A DNA stretch of 64,000 nucleotides from NCBI GenBank assembly GCA_029339505.1, contig JAQISU010000036.1, forward strand, positions 7,912,501 through 7,976,500, written 5' to 3'. Under the pieces are notes generated by a model. It made no database searches. It was not told where the DNA came from and saw only the letters and a list, made by a program, of their open reading frames with translations. The DNA is from Unio delphinus (taxonomy: Eukaryota > Mollusca > Bivalvia > Unionida > Unionidae). Below, piece after piece: positions 48,180-63,045 of this stretch. Every line of letters starts with the position of its first letter. The stretch's first letter is position 1. Made by a program: the position numbers and the translations under genes.

Positions 48180-49600
48180 ATAACTTTGACTTCTAAATCT
48201 ATCTAATATACTCATAACTTTTACTTCTAAATCTATCTAATGTACTGATAACTTTGACTTCTAAATCTTTCTAATGTACTGATAACTTTGACTTCTAAAT
48301 CTTTCTAATGTATTCATAACTTTGACTTCTAAATCTATCTAATATACTCATAACTTTTACTTCTAAATCTATCTAATGTACTCATAACTTTGACTTCTAA
48401 ATCTATCTAATATACTCATAACTTTTACTTCTAAATCTATCTAATGTACTCATAACTTTTACTTCTAAATCTTTATAATATACTCATAACTTTGACTTCT
48501 AAATCTATCTAATATACTCATAACTTTTACTTCTAAATCTATCTAATATACTCATAACTTTGACTTCTAAATCTATCTAATATACTCATAACTTTTACTT
48601 CTAAATCTATCTAATGTACTCATAACTTTGACTTCTAAATCTATCTAATATACTCATAACTTTTACTTCTAAATCTATCTAATGTACTCATAACTTTTAC
48701 TTCTAAATCTTTATAATATACTCATAACTTTGACTTCTAAATCTATCTAATATACTCATAACTTTTACTTCTAAATCTATCTAATATACTCATAACTTTG
48801 ACTTCTAAATCTATCTAATATACTCATAACTTTGACTTCTAAATCTATCTAATATACTCATAACTTTTACTTCTAAATCTATCTAATGTACTCATAACTT
48901 TGACTTCTAAATCTATCTAATATACTCATAACTTTTACTTCTAAATCTATCTAATGTACTCATAACTTTTACTTCTAAATCTTTATAATATACTCATAAC
49001 TTTGACTTCTAAATCTATCTAATATACTCATAACTTTAACTTCTAAATCTATCTAATATACTCATAACTTTGACTTCTAAATCTATCTAATATACTCATA
49101 ACTTTTACTTCTAAATCTATCTAATGTACTCATAACTTTTACTTCTAAATCTATCTAATATATTCATAACTTTGACTTCTAAATCTATCTAATATACTCA
49201 TAACTTTTACTTCTAAATCTATCTAATGTACTCATAACTTTGACTTCTAAATCTATCTAATATACTCATAACTTTTACTTCTAAATCTATCTAATGTACT
49301 CATAACTTTTACTTCTAAATCTTTATAATATACTCATAACTTTGACTTCTAAATCTATCTAATATACTCATAACTTTTACTTCTAAATCTATCTAATATA
49401 CTCATAACTTTGACTTCTAAATCTATCTAATATACTCATAACTTTTACTTCTAAATCTATCTAATGTACTCATAACTTTGACTTCTAAATCTATCTAATA
49501 TACTCATAACTTTTACTTCTAAATCTTTATAATATACTCATAACTTTGACTTCTAAATCTATCTAATATACTCATAACTTTGACTTCTAAATCTTTCTAA
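48180..49600 (+). repeat. Homogenised sub-array with 6- to 10-unit higher-order repeats
   Basis: Within this stretch the CTATCTAATATAC variant dominates and units alternate TTTGACTTC with TTTTACTTC. The diagnostic CTTTATAATA unit recurs at 48471, 48709, 48981, 49321 and 49525, i.e. spacings of 238, 272, 340 and 204 bp (7, 8, 10 and 6 units). Confidence 0.85.
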
Positions 49601-50510
49601 TGTACTGATAACTTTGACTTCTAAATCTTTCTAATGTACTGATAACTTTGACTTCTAAATCTTTCTAATGTATTCATAACTTTGACTTCTAAATCTATCT
49701 AATATACTCATAACTTTTACTTCTAAATCTATCTAATGTACTCATAACTTTGACTTCTAAATCTATCTAATGTACTCATAACTTTGACTTCTAAATCTTT
49801 CTAATGTACTCATAACTTTGACTTCTAAATCTTTCTGATGTACTCATAACTTTGACTTCTAAATCTTTATAATATACTCATAACTTTGACTTCTAAATCT
49901 TTCTAATGTACTCATAACTTTGACTTCTAAATCTTTCTGATGTACTCATAACTTTGACTTCTAAATCTTTATAATATACTCATAACTTTGACTTCTAAAT
50001 CTATCTAATATACTCATAACTTTTACTTCTAAATCTATCTAATGTACTCATAACTTTGACTTCTAAATCTTTCTAATGTACTGATAACTTTGACTTCTAA
50101 ATCTTTCTAATGTACTGATAACTTTGACTTCTAAATCTTTCTAATGTATTCATAACTTTGACTTCTAAATCTATCTAATATACTCATAACTTTTACTTCT
50201 AAATCTATCTAATGTACTCATAACTTTGACTTCTAAATCTATCTAATGTACTCATAACTTTGACTTCTAAATCTTTCTAATGTACTCATAACTTTGACTT
50301 CTAAATCTTTCTGATGTACTCATAACTTTGACTTCTAAATCTTTCTAATGTACTCATAACTTTGACTTCTAAATCTTTCTAATGTACTCATAACTTTGAC
50401 TTCTAAATCTTTCTAATGTACTCATAACTTTGACTTCTAAATCTTTCTAATGTACTCATAACTTTGACTTCTAAATCTTTCTAATGTACTCATAACTTTG
50501 ACTTCTAAAT

Positions 50511-51460
50511 CTATCTCATATACTCATAACTTTGAATTCTAAATCTTTCTGATGTACTCATAACTTTGACTTCTAAATCTTTCTAATGTACTCATAACTT
50601 TGACTTCTAAATCTTTCTAATGTACGCATAACTTTGACTTTTAAATCTTTCTAATATATTCATAACTTTGACTTCTAAATCTTTATAATATACTCATAAC
50701 TTTGACTTCTAAATCTTTCTAATGTACTCATAACTTTGACTTCTAAATCTATCTAATATACTCATAACTTTGACTTCTAAATCTATCTAATATACTCATA
50801 ACTTTTACTTCTAAATCTATCTAATGTACTCATAACTTTGACTTCTAAATCTTTCTAATGTACTCATAACTTTGACTTCTAAATCTTTCTAATGTACTCA
50901 TAACTTTGACTTCTAAATCTTTCTAATGTACTCATAACTTTGACTTCTAAATCTTTCTAATGTACTCATAACTTTGACTTCTAAATCTATCTCATATACT
51001 CATAACTTTGAATTCTAAATCTTTCTGATGTACTCATAACTTTGACTTCTAAATCTTTCTAATGTACTCATAACTTTGACTTCTAAATCTTTCTAATGTA
51101 CGCATAACTTTGACTTTTAAATCTTTCTAATATATTCATAACTTTGACTTCTAAATCTTTATAATATACTCATAACTTTGACTTCTAAATCTTTCTAATA
51201 TACTCATAACTTTGAATTTTAAATCTTTCTGATGTACTCATAACTTTGACTTCTAAATCTTGCTAATGTACTAATAACTTTGACTTTTAAATCTTTCTAA
51301 TATACTCATAACTTTGACTTCTAAATCTTTCTAATATACTCATAACTTTGAATTCTAAATCTTTCTGATGTACTCATAACTTTGACTTCTAAATCTTTCT
51401 AATGTACTGATAACTTTGACTTCTAAATCTTTCTAATATATCCATAACTTTGACTTCTAA
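50511..51460 (+). repeat. 476-bp (14-unit) tandem duplication inside the satellite
   Basis: The rare words CTATCTCATA (50511 and 50987) and CGCATAACTTTGACTTTTAA (50625 and 51101) are both 476 bp apart, exactly 14 units. Confidence 0.85.
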
Positions 51461-53930
51461 ATCTTTCTAATGTACTCAAAACTAGAATTCTAAATCTTTA
51501 TAATGTGCTCATAACTTTGACTTCTAAATCTTTCTAATGTACTCATAACTTTGACTTCTAAATCTTTCTAATGTACTCATAACTTTGACTTCTAAATTTT
51601 TCTAATGTACTCATAACTTTGACTTCTAAATCTTTATAATGTACTCATAACTAGAATTCTAAATCTTTATAATGTACTCGTAACTTTGACTTCTAAATCT
51701 TTCTAATGTACTCATAACTAGAATTCTAAATCTTTATAATGTACTCATAACTTTGACTTCTAAATCTTTCTAATGTACTCATAACTTTGACTTCTAAATC
51801 TTTATAATGTACTCATAACTAGAATTCTAAATCTTTCTAATGTACTCATAACTTTGACTTCTAAATCTTTCTAATGTACTCATAACTAGAATTCTAAATC
51901 TTTATAATGTACTCATAACTTTGACTTCTAAATCTTTCTAATGTACTCATAACTTTGACTTCTAAATCTTTCTAATGTACTCATAACTAGAATTCTAAAT
52001 CTTTCTAATGTACTCATAACTTTGACTTCTAAATCTTTCTAATGTACTCATAACTTTGACTTCTAAATCTTTCTAATGTACTCATAACTAGAATTCTAAA
52101 TCTTTCTAATGTACTCATTACTTTGACTTCTAAATCTTTCTAATGTACTCATAACTTTGACTTCTAAATCTTTCTAATGTACTCATAACTTTGACTTCTA
52201 AATCTTTCTAATATATTCATAAATTTGACTTCGAAATCTTTATAATATACTCATAACTTTGACTTCTAAATCTTTCTAATATACTCATAACTTTGAATTC
52301 TAAATCTTTCTGATGTACTCATAACTTTGACTTCTAAATCTTTCTAATGTACTCATAACTTTGACTTCTAAATCTTTCTAATGTACTCATAACTTTGACT
52401 TCTAAATCTTTCTAATATATTCATAACTTTGACTTCTAAATCTTTCTAATGTACTCATAACTAGAATTCTAAATCTTTATAATGTACTCATAACTTTGAC
52501 TTCTAAATCTTTCTAATGTACTCATAACTTTGACTTCTAAATCTTTCTAATGTACTCATAACTTTGACTTCTAAATCTTTCTAATGTACTCATAACTTTG
52601 ACTTCTAAATCTTTCTAATGTACTCATAACTAGAATTCTAAATCTTTATAATGTACTCATAACTTTGACTTCTAAATCTTTCTAATGTACTCATAACTTT
52701 GACTTCTAAATCTTTCTAATGTACTCATAACTAGAATTCTAATTCTTTATAATGTACTCATAACTTTGACTTCTAAATCTTTATAATGTACTCATAACTT
52801 TGACTTCTAAATCTTTCTAATGTACTCATAACTAGAATTATAAATCTTTCTAATGTACTCATAACTTTGACTTCTAAATCTTTCTAATGTACTCATAACT
52901 TTGACTTCTAAATCTTTCTAATGTACTGATAACTTTGACTTCTAAATCTTTCTAATATATTCATAACTTTGAATTCTAAATCTTTCTGATGTACTCATAA
53001 CTTTGACTTCTAAATCTTTCTAATGTACTGATAACTTTGACTTCTAAATCTTTCTAATATACTCATAACTTTGACTTCTAAATCTTTCTAATGTACTCAT
53101 AACTTTGACTTCTAAATCTTTCTAATGTACTCATAACTTTGACTTCTAAATCTTTCTAATGTACTCATAACTTTGACTTCTAAATCTTTCTAATGTACTC
53201 ATAACTAAAATTCTAAATCTTTATAATGTACTCATAACTTTGACTTCTAAATCTTTCTAATGTACTCATAACTTTGACTTCTAAATCTTTCTAATGTACT
53301 CATAACTAGAATTCTAAATCTTTCTAATGTACTCATAACTTTGACTTCTAAATCTTTCTAATGTACTCATAACTTTGACTTCTAAATCTTTCTAATGTAC
53401 TCATAACTTTGACTTCTAAATCTTTCTAATGTACTCATAACTAGAAATCTAAATCTTTATAATGTACTCATAACTTTGACTTCTAAATCTTTCTAATGTA
53501 CTCATAACTTTGACTTCTAAATCTTTCTAATCTACTCATAACTTTGACTTCTAAATCTTTCTAATGTACTCATAACTTTGACTTCTAAATCTTTCTAATG
53601 TACTCATAACTAGAATTCTAAATCTTTATAATGTACTCATAACTTTGACTTCTAAATCTTTCTAATGTACTCATAACTTTGATTTTTAAATCTTTCTAAT
53701 GTACTCATAACTTTGACTTCTAAATCTTTATAATGTACTCATAACTTTGACTTCTAAATCTTCCTAATGTACTCATAACTTTGACTTCTAAATCTTTCTA
53801 ATGTATTCATATCTATGACTTCTAAATCTTTTTTGATATACTCATAACTTTGACTTCTAAATCTTTCTAATGTACTGATAACTTTGACTTCTAAATCTTT
53901 CTAATGTACTGATAACTTTGACTTCTAAAT
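50790..53930 (+). repeat. 3.1-kb segmental duplication within the satellite, left copy
   Basis: It matches 59870-63045. Rare variants keep a constant offset of 9081 bp (50987/60068, 51261/60342, 51680/60761) that changes to 9115, one extra unit, further right (52116/61231, 52831/61946, 53206/62321, 53828/62943). Confidence 0.85.
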
Positions 53931-56299
53931 CTTTCTAATGTACCCATAACTTTGACTTCCAAATCTTTCTAATGTACTCATAACTAGAATTCTAAATCTT
54001 TATAATGTACTCATAACTTTGACTTGTAAATCTTTCTAATGTACTCATAACTTTGACTTCTAAATCTTTCTGATGTACTCATAACTTTGACTTCTAAATC
54101 TTTCTAATGTATTCATATCTATGACTTCTAAATCTTTTTTGATATACTCATAACTTTGACTTCTAAATCTTTCTAATGTACTCATAACTTTGACTTCTAA
54201 ATCTTTCTAATGTACTCATAACTTTGACTTCTAAATCTTTCTAATGTATTCATATCTATGACTTCTAAATCTTTCTAATGTATTCATATCTATGACTTCT
54301 AAATCTTTATAATGTACTCATAACTTTGACTTGTAAATCTTTCTAATGTACTCATAACTTTGACTTCTAAATCTTTCTGATGTACTCATAACTTTGACTT
54401 CTAAATCTTTCTAATGTATTCATATCTATGACTTCTAAATCTTTTTTGATATACTCATAACTTTGACTTCTAAATCTTTCTAATGTACTCATAACTTTGA
54501 CTTCTAAATCTTTCTAATGTACTCATAACTTTGACTTCTAAATCTTTCTGATGTACTCATAACTTTGACTTCTAAATCTTTCTAATGTATTCATATCTAT
54601 GACTTCTAAATCTTTTTTGATATACTCATAACTTTGACTTCTAAATCTTTCTAATGTACTCATAACTTTGACTTCTAAATCTTTTTTGATATACTCATAA
54701 CTTTGACTTCTAAATCTTTCTAATGTACTCATAACTTTGACTTCTAAATCTTTCTAATGTACTCATAACTTTGACTTCTAAATCTTTCTAATGTACTCAT
54801 AACTTTTACTTCTAAATCTTTATAATGTACTCATAACTTTGACTTCTAAATCTTTCTAATTTACTGATAACTTTTACTTCTAAATCTTTCTAATGTATTC
54901 ATATCTATGACTTCTAAATCTTTTTTGATATACTCATAACTTTGACTTCTAAATCTTTCTGATGTACTCATAACTTTGACTTCTAAATCTTTCTAATGTA
55001 CTCATAACTTTGACTTCTAAATCTATCTAATGTACTCATAACTTTGACTTCTAAATCTTTCTGATGTACTCATAACTTTGACTTCTAAATCTTTCTAATG
55101 TACTCATAACTTTGACTTCTAAATCTTTCTAATGTACTCATAACTTTGACTTCTAAATCTATCTAATGTACTCATAACTTTGACTTCTAAATCTTTCTGA
55201 TGTACTCATAACTTTGACTTCTAAATCTTTCTAATGTACTCATAACTTTGACTTCTAAATCTTTCTAATGTACTCATAACTTTGACTTCTAAAACTTTAT
55301 AATGTACTCATAACTAGAATTCTAAATCTTTCTGATGTACTCATAACTTTGACTTCTAAATCTTTCTAATGTACTGATAACTTTGACTTTTAAATCTTTC
55401 TAATATACTCATAACTTTGAATTCTAAATCTTTCTGATGTACTCATAACTTTGAATTCTAAATCTTTCTGATGTACTCATAACTTTGACTTCTAAATCTT
55501 TCTAATGTACTCATAACTTTGACTTCTAAATCTTTCTAATGTACTCATAACTTTGACTTCTAAATCTTTATAATATACTCATAACTTTTACTTCTAAATC
55601 TATCTAATGTACTCATAACTAGAATTCTAAATCTTTATAATGTACTCATAACTTTGACTTCTAAATCTTTCTAATGTACTCATAACTTTGACTTCTAAAT
55701 CTTTCTAATGTACTCATAACTAGAATTCTAAATCTTTCTAATGTACTCATAACTTTGACTTCTAAATCTTTCTAATGTATTCATATCTATGACTTCTAAA
55801 TCTTTTTTGATATACTCATAACTTTGACTTCTAAATCTTTCTAATGTACTCATAACTTTGAATTCTAAATCTTTCTAATGTACTCATAACTTTGACTTCT
55901 AAATCTTTCTAATGTACTCATAACTTTGACTTCTAAATCTTTATAATGTACTGATAACTTTTACTTCTAAATCTTTCTAATGTACTCATAACTTTGACTT
56001 CTAAATCTTTCTAATGTACTCATAACTTTGACTTCTAAATCTTTCTAATGTACTCATAACTTTGACTTCTAAATCTATCTAATGTACTCATAACTTTGAC
56101 TTCTAAATCTTTCTGATGTACTCATAACTTTGACTTCTAAATCTTTCTAATGTACTCATAACTTTGACTTCTAAATCTTTCTAATGTACTCATAACTTTG
56201 ACTTCTAAAACTTTATAATGTACTCATAACTAGAATTCTAAATCTTTCTGATGTACTCATAACTTTGACTTCTAAATCTTTCTAATGTACTGATAACTT

Positions 56300-57200
56300 T
56301 GACTTTTAAATCTTTCTAATATACTCATAACTTTGAATTCTAAATCTTTCTGATGTACTCATAACTTTGAATTCTAAATCTTTCTGATGTACTCATAACT
56401 TTGACTTCTAAATTTTTCTAATGTACTCATAACTTTTACTTCTAAATCTATCTAATGTACTCATAACTTTGACTTCTAAATCTTTCTGATGTACTCATAA
56501 CTTTGACTTCTAAATCTTTCTAATGTACTCATAACTAGAATTCTAAATCTTTATAATATACTCATAACTAGAATTCTAAATCTTTATAATGTACTCATAA
56601 CTTTGACTTCTAAATCTTTCTAATGTACTCATAACTTTGACTTCTAAATCTTTCTAATGTACTCATAACTAGAATTCTAAATCTTTCTAATGTACTCATA
56701 ACTTTGACTTCTAAATCTTTCTAATGTATTCATATCTATGACTTCTAAATCTTTTTTGATATACTCATAACTTTGACTTCTAAATCTTTCTAATGTACTC
56801 ATAACTTTGAATTCTAAATCTTTCTGATGTACTCATAACTTTGACTTCTAAATTTTTCTAATGTACTCATAACTTTTACTTCTAAATCTATCTAATGTAC
56901 TCATAACTTTGACTTCTAAATCTTTCTGATGTACTCATAACTTTGACTTCTAAATCTTTCTAATGTACTCATAACTAGAATTCTAAATCTTTATAATATA
57001 CTCATAACTAGAATTCTAAATCTTTATAATGTACTCATAACTTTGACTTCTAAATCTTTCTAATGTACTCATAACTTTGACTTCTAAATCTTTCTAATGT
57101 ACTCATAACTAGAATTCTAAATCTTTCTAATGTACTCATAACTTTGACTTCTAAATCTTTCTAATGTATTCATATCTATGACTTCTAAATCTTTTTTGAT
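56300..57200 (+). repeat. 440-bp tandem duplication inside the satellite
   Basis: The word AATTTTTCTA at 56411 and 56851 heads two copies of the same succession of variants, including two adjacent GAATTC units joined by CTTTATAATATAC. 440 bp equals 13 units of which two are 33 bp. Confidence 0.8.
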
Positions 57201-59869
57201 ATACTCATAACTTTGACTTCTAAATCTTTCTAATGTACTCATAACTTTGAATTCTAAATCTTTCTAATATACTCATAACTTTGACTTCTAAATCTTTATA
57301 ATGTACTCATAACTTTGACTTCTAAATCTTTCTAATGTACTCATAACTTTGAATTCTAAATCTTTCTAATATACTCATAACTTTGACTTCTAAATCTTTA
57401 TAATGTACTCATAACTTTGACTTCTAAATCTTTATAATGTACTCATAACTTTGACTTCTAAATCTTTCTAATGTACTGATAACTTTTACTTCTAAATCTT
57501 TCTAATGTACTCATAACTTTGACTTCTAAATCTTTCTAATGTACTCATAACTTTGACTTCTAAATCTTTCTAATGTACTCATAACTTTGACTTCTAAATC
57601 TATCTAATGTACTCATAACTTTGACTTCTAAATCTTTCTGATGTACTCATAACTTTGACTTCTAAATCTTTCTAATGTACTCATAACTTTGACTTCTAAA
57701 TCTTTCTAATGTACTCATAACTTTGACTTCTAAAACTTTATAATGTACTCATAACTAGAATTCTAAATCTTTCTGATGTACTCATAACTTTGACTTCTAA
57801 ATCTTTCTAATGTACTGATAACTTTGACTTTTAAATCTTTCTAATATACTCATAACTTTGAATTCTAAATCTTTCTGATGTACTCATAACTTTGAATTCT
57901 AAATCTTTCTGATGTACTCATAACTTTGACTTCTAAATCTTTCTAATGTACTCATAACTTTGACTTCTAAATCTTTCTAATGTACTCATAACTTTGACTT
58001 CTAAATCTTTATAATATACTCATAACTTTTACTTTTAAATCTATCTAATGTACTCATAACTAGAATTCTAAATCTTTATAATGTACTCATAACTTTGACT
58101 TCTAAATCTTTCTAATGTACTCATAACTTTGACTTCTAAATCTTTCTAATGTACTCATAACTAGAATTCTAAATCTTTCTAATGTACTCATAACTTTGAC
58201 TTCTAAATCTTTCTAATGTACTCATAACTTTGACTTCTAAATCTTTCTAATGTACTCATAACTAGAATTCTAAATCTTTATAATGTACTCATAACTTTGA
58301 CTTCTAAATCTTTCTAATGTACTCATAACTTTGACTTCTAAATCTTTCTAATTTACTCATAACTAGAATTCTAAATCTTTCTAATGTACTCATAACTTTG
58401 ACTTCTAAATCTTTCTAATGTACTCATAACTTTGACTTCTAAATCTTTCTAATGTACTCATAACTAGAATTCTAAATCTTTCTAATGTACTCATAACTTT
58501 GACTTCTAAATCTTTCTAATGTACTCATAACTTTGACTTCTAAATCTTTCTAATGTACTCATAACTTTGACTTCTAAATCTTTCTAATATATTCATAAAT
58601 TTGACTTCGAAATCTTTATAATATACTCATAACTTTGACTTCTAAATCTTTCTAATATACTCATAACTTTGAATTCTAAATCTTTCTGATGTACTCATAA
58701 CTTTGACTTCTAAATCTTTCTAATGTACTCATAACTTTGACTTCTAAATCTTTCTAATGTACTCATAACTTTGACTTCTAAATCTTTCTAATATATTCAT
58801 AACTTTGACTTCTAAATCTTTCTAATGTACTCATAACTAGAATTCTAAATCTTTATAATGTACTCATAACTTTGACTTCTAAATCTTTCTAATGTACTCA
58901 TAACTTTGACTTCTAAATCTTTCTAATGTACTCATAACTTTGACTTCTAAATTTTTCTAATGTACTCATAACTTTGACTTCTAAATCTTTCTAATGTACT
59001 CATAACTAGAATTCTAAATCTTTATAATGTACTCATAACTTTGACTTCTAAATCTTTCTAATGTACTCATAACTTTGACTTCTAAATCTTTCTAATGTAC
59101 TCATAACTAGAATTCTAATTCTTTATAATGTACTCATAACTTTGACTTCTAAATCTTTATAATGTACTCATAACTTTGACTTCTAAATCTTTCTAATGTA
59201 CTCATAACTAGAATTATAAATCTTTCTAATGTACTCATAACTTTGACTTCTAAATCTTTCTAATGTACTCATAACTTTGACTTCTAAATCTTTCTAATGT
59301 ACTCCTAACTAGAATTCTAAATCTTTCTAATGTACTCATAGCTTTGACTTCTAAATCTTTCTAATGTACTCATAACTTTGACTTCTAAATCTTTCTAATG
59401 TACTCAGAACTTTGACTTCTAAATCTTTCTAATGTACTCATAACTAGAATTCTAAATCTTTATAATGTACTCATAACTTTGACTTCTAAATCTTTCTAAT
59501 GTACTCATAACTTTGACTTCTAAATCTTTATAATGTACTCATAACTTTGACTTCTAAATCTTTCTGATGTACTCATAACTTTGACTTCTAAATCCTTCTA
59601 ATGTATTCATAACTTTGACTTCTAAATCTTTCTAATGTACTCATAACTAGAATTCTAAATCTTTATAATGTACTCATAACTTTGACTTCTAAATCTTTCT
59701 AATGTACTCATAACTTTGACTTCTAAATCTTTCTAATGTACTCATAACTAGAATTCTAAATCTTTCTGATGTACTCATAACTTTGACTTCTAAAACTTTC
59801 TAATGTACTGATAACTTTGACTTCTAAATCTTTCTAATGTAATCATAACTTTGACTTCTAAATCTTTAT

Positions 59870-62800
59870 AATATACTCATAACTTTTACTTCTAAATCTA
59901 TCTAATGTACTCATAACTTTGACTTCTAAATCTTTCTAATGTACTCATAACTTTGACTTCTAAATCTTTCTAATGTACTCATAACTTTGACTTCTAAATC
60001 TTTCTAATGTACTCATAACTTTGACTTCTAAATCTTTCTAATGTACTCATAACTTTGACTTCTAAATCTATCTCATATACTCATAACTTTGAATTCTAAA
60101 TCTTTCTGATGTACTCATAACTTTGACTTCTAAATCTTTCTAATGTACTCATAACTTTGACTTCTAAATCTTTCTAATGTACGCATAACTTTGACTTTTA
60201 AATCTTTCTAATATATTCATAACTTTGACTTCTAAATCTTTATAATATACTCATAACTTTGACTTCTAAATCTTTCTAATATACTCATAACTTTGAATTT
60301 TAAATCTTTCTGATGTACTCATAACTTTGACTTCTAAATCTTGCTAATGTACTAATAACTTTGACTTCTAAATCTTTCTAATATACTCATAACTTTGACT
60401 TCTAAATCTTTCTAATATACTCATAACTTTGAATTCTAAATCTTTCTGATGTACTCATAACTTTGACTTCTAAATCTTTCTAATGTACTGATAACTTTGA
60501 CTTCTAAATCTTTCTAATATATCCATAACTTTGACTTCTAAATCTTTCTAATGTACTCAAAACTAGAATTCTAAATCTTTATAATGTGCTCATAACTTTG
60601 ACTTCTAAATCTTTCTAATGTACTCATAACTTTGACTTCTAAATCTTTCTAATGTACTCATAACTTTGACTTCTAAATTTTTCTAATGTACTCATAACTT
60701 TGACTTCTAAATCTTTATAATGTACTCATAACTAGAATTCTAAATCTTTATAATGTACTCGTAACTTTGACTTCTAAATCTTTCTAATGTACTCATAACT
60801 AGAATTCTAAATCTTTATAATGTACTCATAACTTTGACTTCTAAATCTTTCTAATGTACTCATAACTTTGACTTCTAAATCTTTATAATGTACTCATAAC
60901 TAGAATTCTAAATCTTTCTAATGTACTCATAACTTTGACTTCTAAATCTTTCTAATGTACTCATAACTTTGACTTCTAAATCTTTCTAATGTACTCATAA
61001 CTAGAATTCTAAATCTTTATAATGTACTCATAACTTTGACTTCTAAATCTTTCTAATGTACTCATAACTTTGACTTCTAAATCTTTCTAATGTACTCATA
61101 ACTAGAATTCTAAATCTTTCTAATGTACTCATAACTTTGACTTCTAAATCTTTCTAATGTACTCATAACTTTGACTTCTAAATCTTTCTAATGTACTCAT
61201 AACTAGAATTCTAAATCTTTCTAATGTACTCATTACTTTGACTTCTAAATCTTTCTAATGTACTCATAACTTTGACTTCTAAATCTTTCTAATGTACTCA
61301 TAACTTTGACTTCTAAATCTTTCTAATATATTCATAAATTTGACTTCGAAATCTTTATAATATACTCATAACTTTGACTTCTAAATCTTTCTAATATACT
61401 CATAACTTTGAATTCTAAATCTTTCTGATGTACTCATAACTTTGACTTCTAAATCTTTCTAATGTACTCATAACTTTGACTTCTAAATCTTTCTAATGTA
61501 CTCATAACTTTGACTTCTAAATCTTTCTAATATATTCATAACTTTGACTTCTAAATCTTTCTAATGTACTCATAACTAGAATTCTAAATCTTTATAATGT
61601 ACTCATAACTTTGACTTCTAAATCTTTCTAATGTACTCATAACTTTGACTTCTAAATCTTTCTAATGTACTCATAACTTTGACTTCTAAATCTTTCTAAT
61701 GTACTCATAACTTTGACTTCTAAATCTTTCTAATGTACTCATAACTAGAATTCTAAATCTTTATAATGTACTCATAACTTTGACTTCTAAATCTTTCTAA
61801 TGTACTCATAACTTTGACTTCTAAATCTTTCTAATGTACTCATAACTAGAATTCTAATTCTTTATAATGTACTCATAACTTTGACTTCTAAATCTTTATA
61901 ATGTACTCATAACTTTGACTTCTAAATCTTTCTAATGTACTCATAACTAGAATTATAAATCTTTCTAATGTACTCATAACTTTGACTTCTAAATCTTTCT
62001 AATGTACTCATAACTTTGACTTCTAAATCTTTCTAATGTACTGATAACTTTGACTTCTAAATCTTTCTAATATATTCATTACTTTGAATTCTAAATCTTT
62101 CTGATGTACTCATAACTTTGACTTCTAAATCTTTCTAATGTACTGATAACTTTGACTTCTAAATCTTTCTAATATACTCATAACTTTGACTTCTAAATCT
62201 TTCTAATGTACTCATAACTTTGACTTCTAAATCTTTCTAATGTACTCATAACTTTGACTTCTAAATCTTTCTAATGTACTCATAACTTTGACTTCTAAAT
62301 CTTTATAATGTACTCATAACTAAAATTCTAAATCTTTATAATGTACTCATAACTTTGACTTCTAAATCTTTCTAATGTACTCATAACTTTGACTTCTAAA
62401 TCTTTCTAATGTACTCATAACTAGAATTCTAAATCTTTCTAATGTACTCATAACTTTGACTTCTAAATCTTTCTAATGTACTCATAACTTTGACTTCTAA
62501 ATCTTTCTAATGTACTCATAACTTTGACTTCTAAATCTTTCTAATGTACTCATAACTAGAATTCTAAATCTTTATAATGTACTCATAACTTTGACTTCTA
62601 AATCTTTATAATGTACTCATAACTTTGACTTCTAAATCTTTCTAATCTACTCATAACTTTGACTTCTAAATCTTTCTAATGTACTCATAACTTTGACTTC
62701 TAAATCTTTCTAATGTACTCATAACTAGAATTCTAAATCTTTATAATGTACTCATAACTTTGACTTCTAAATCTTTCTAATGTACTCATAACTTTGATTT

Positions 62801-63045
62801 CTAAATCTTTCTAATGTACTCATAACTTTGACTTCTAAATCTTTATAATGTACTCATAACTTTGACTTCTAAATCTTCCTAATGTACTCATAACTTTGAC
62901 TTCTAAATCTTTCTAATGTATTCATATCTATGACTTCTAAATCTTTTTTGATATACTCATAACTTTGACTTCTAAATCTTTCTAATGTACTGATAACTTT
63001 GACTTCTAAATCTTTCTAATGTACTGATAACTTTGACTTCTAAAT
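59870..63045 (+). repeat. 3.1-kb segmental duplication within the satellite, right copy
   Basis: Partner of 50790-53930; see the offsets given there. It is longer by one 34-bp unit, gained or lost between 60761 and 61231. Confidence 0.85.

Noticed and set aside
54538..54732. 64-codon minus-strand frame with repeating FRSQSYEYIKKDLEV
   Set aside because: It lies wholly in the 34-bp satellite and exists only where the TTTTTTGAT variant removes stops.
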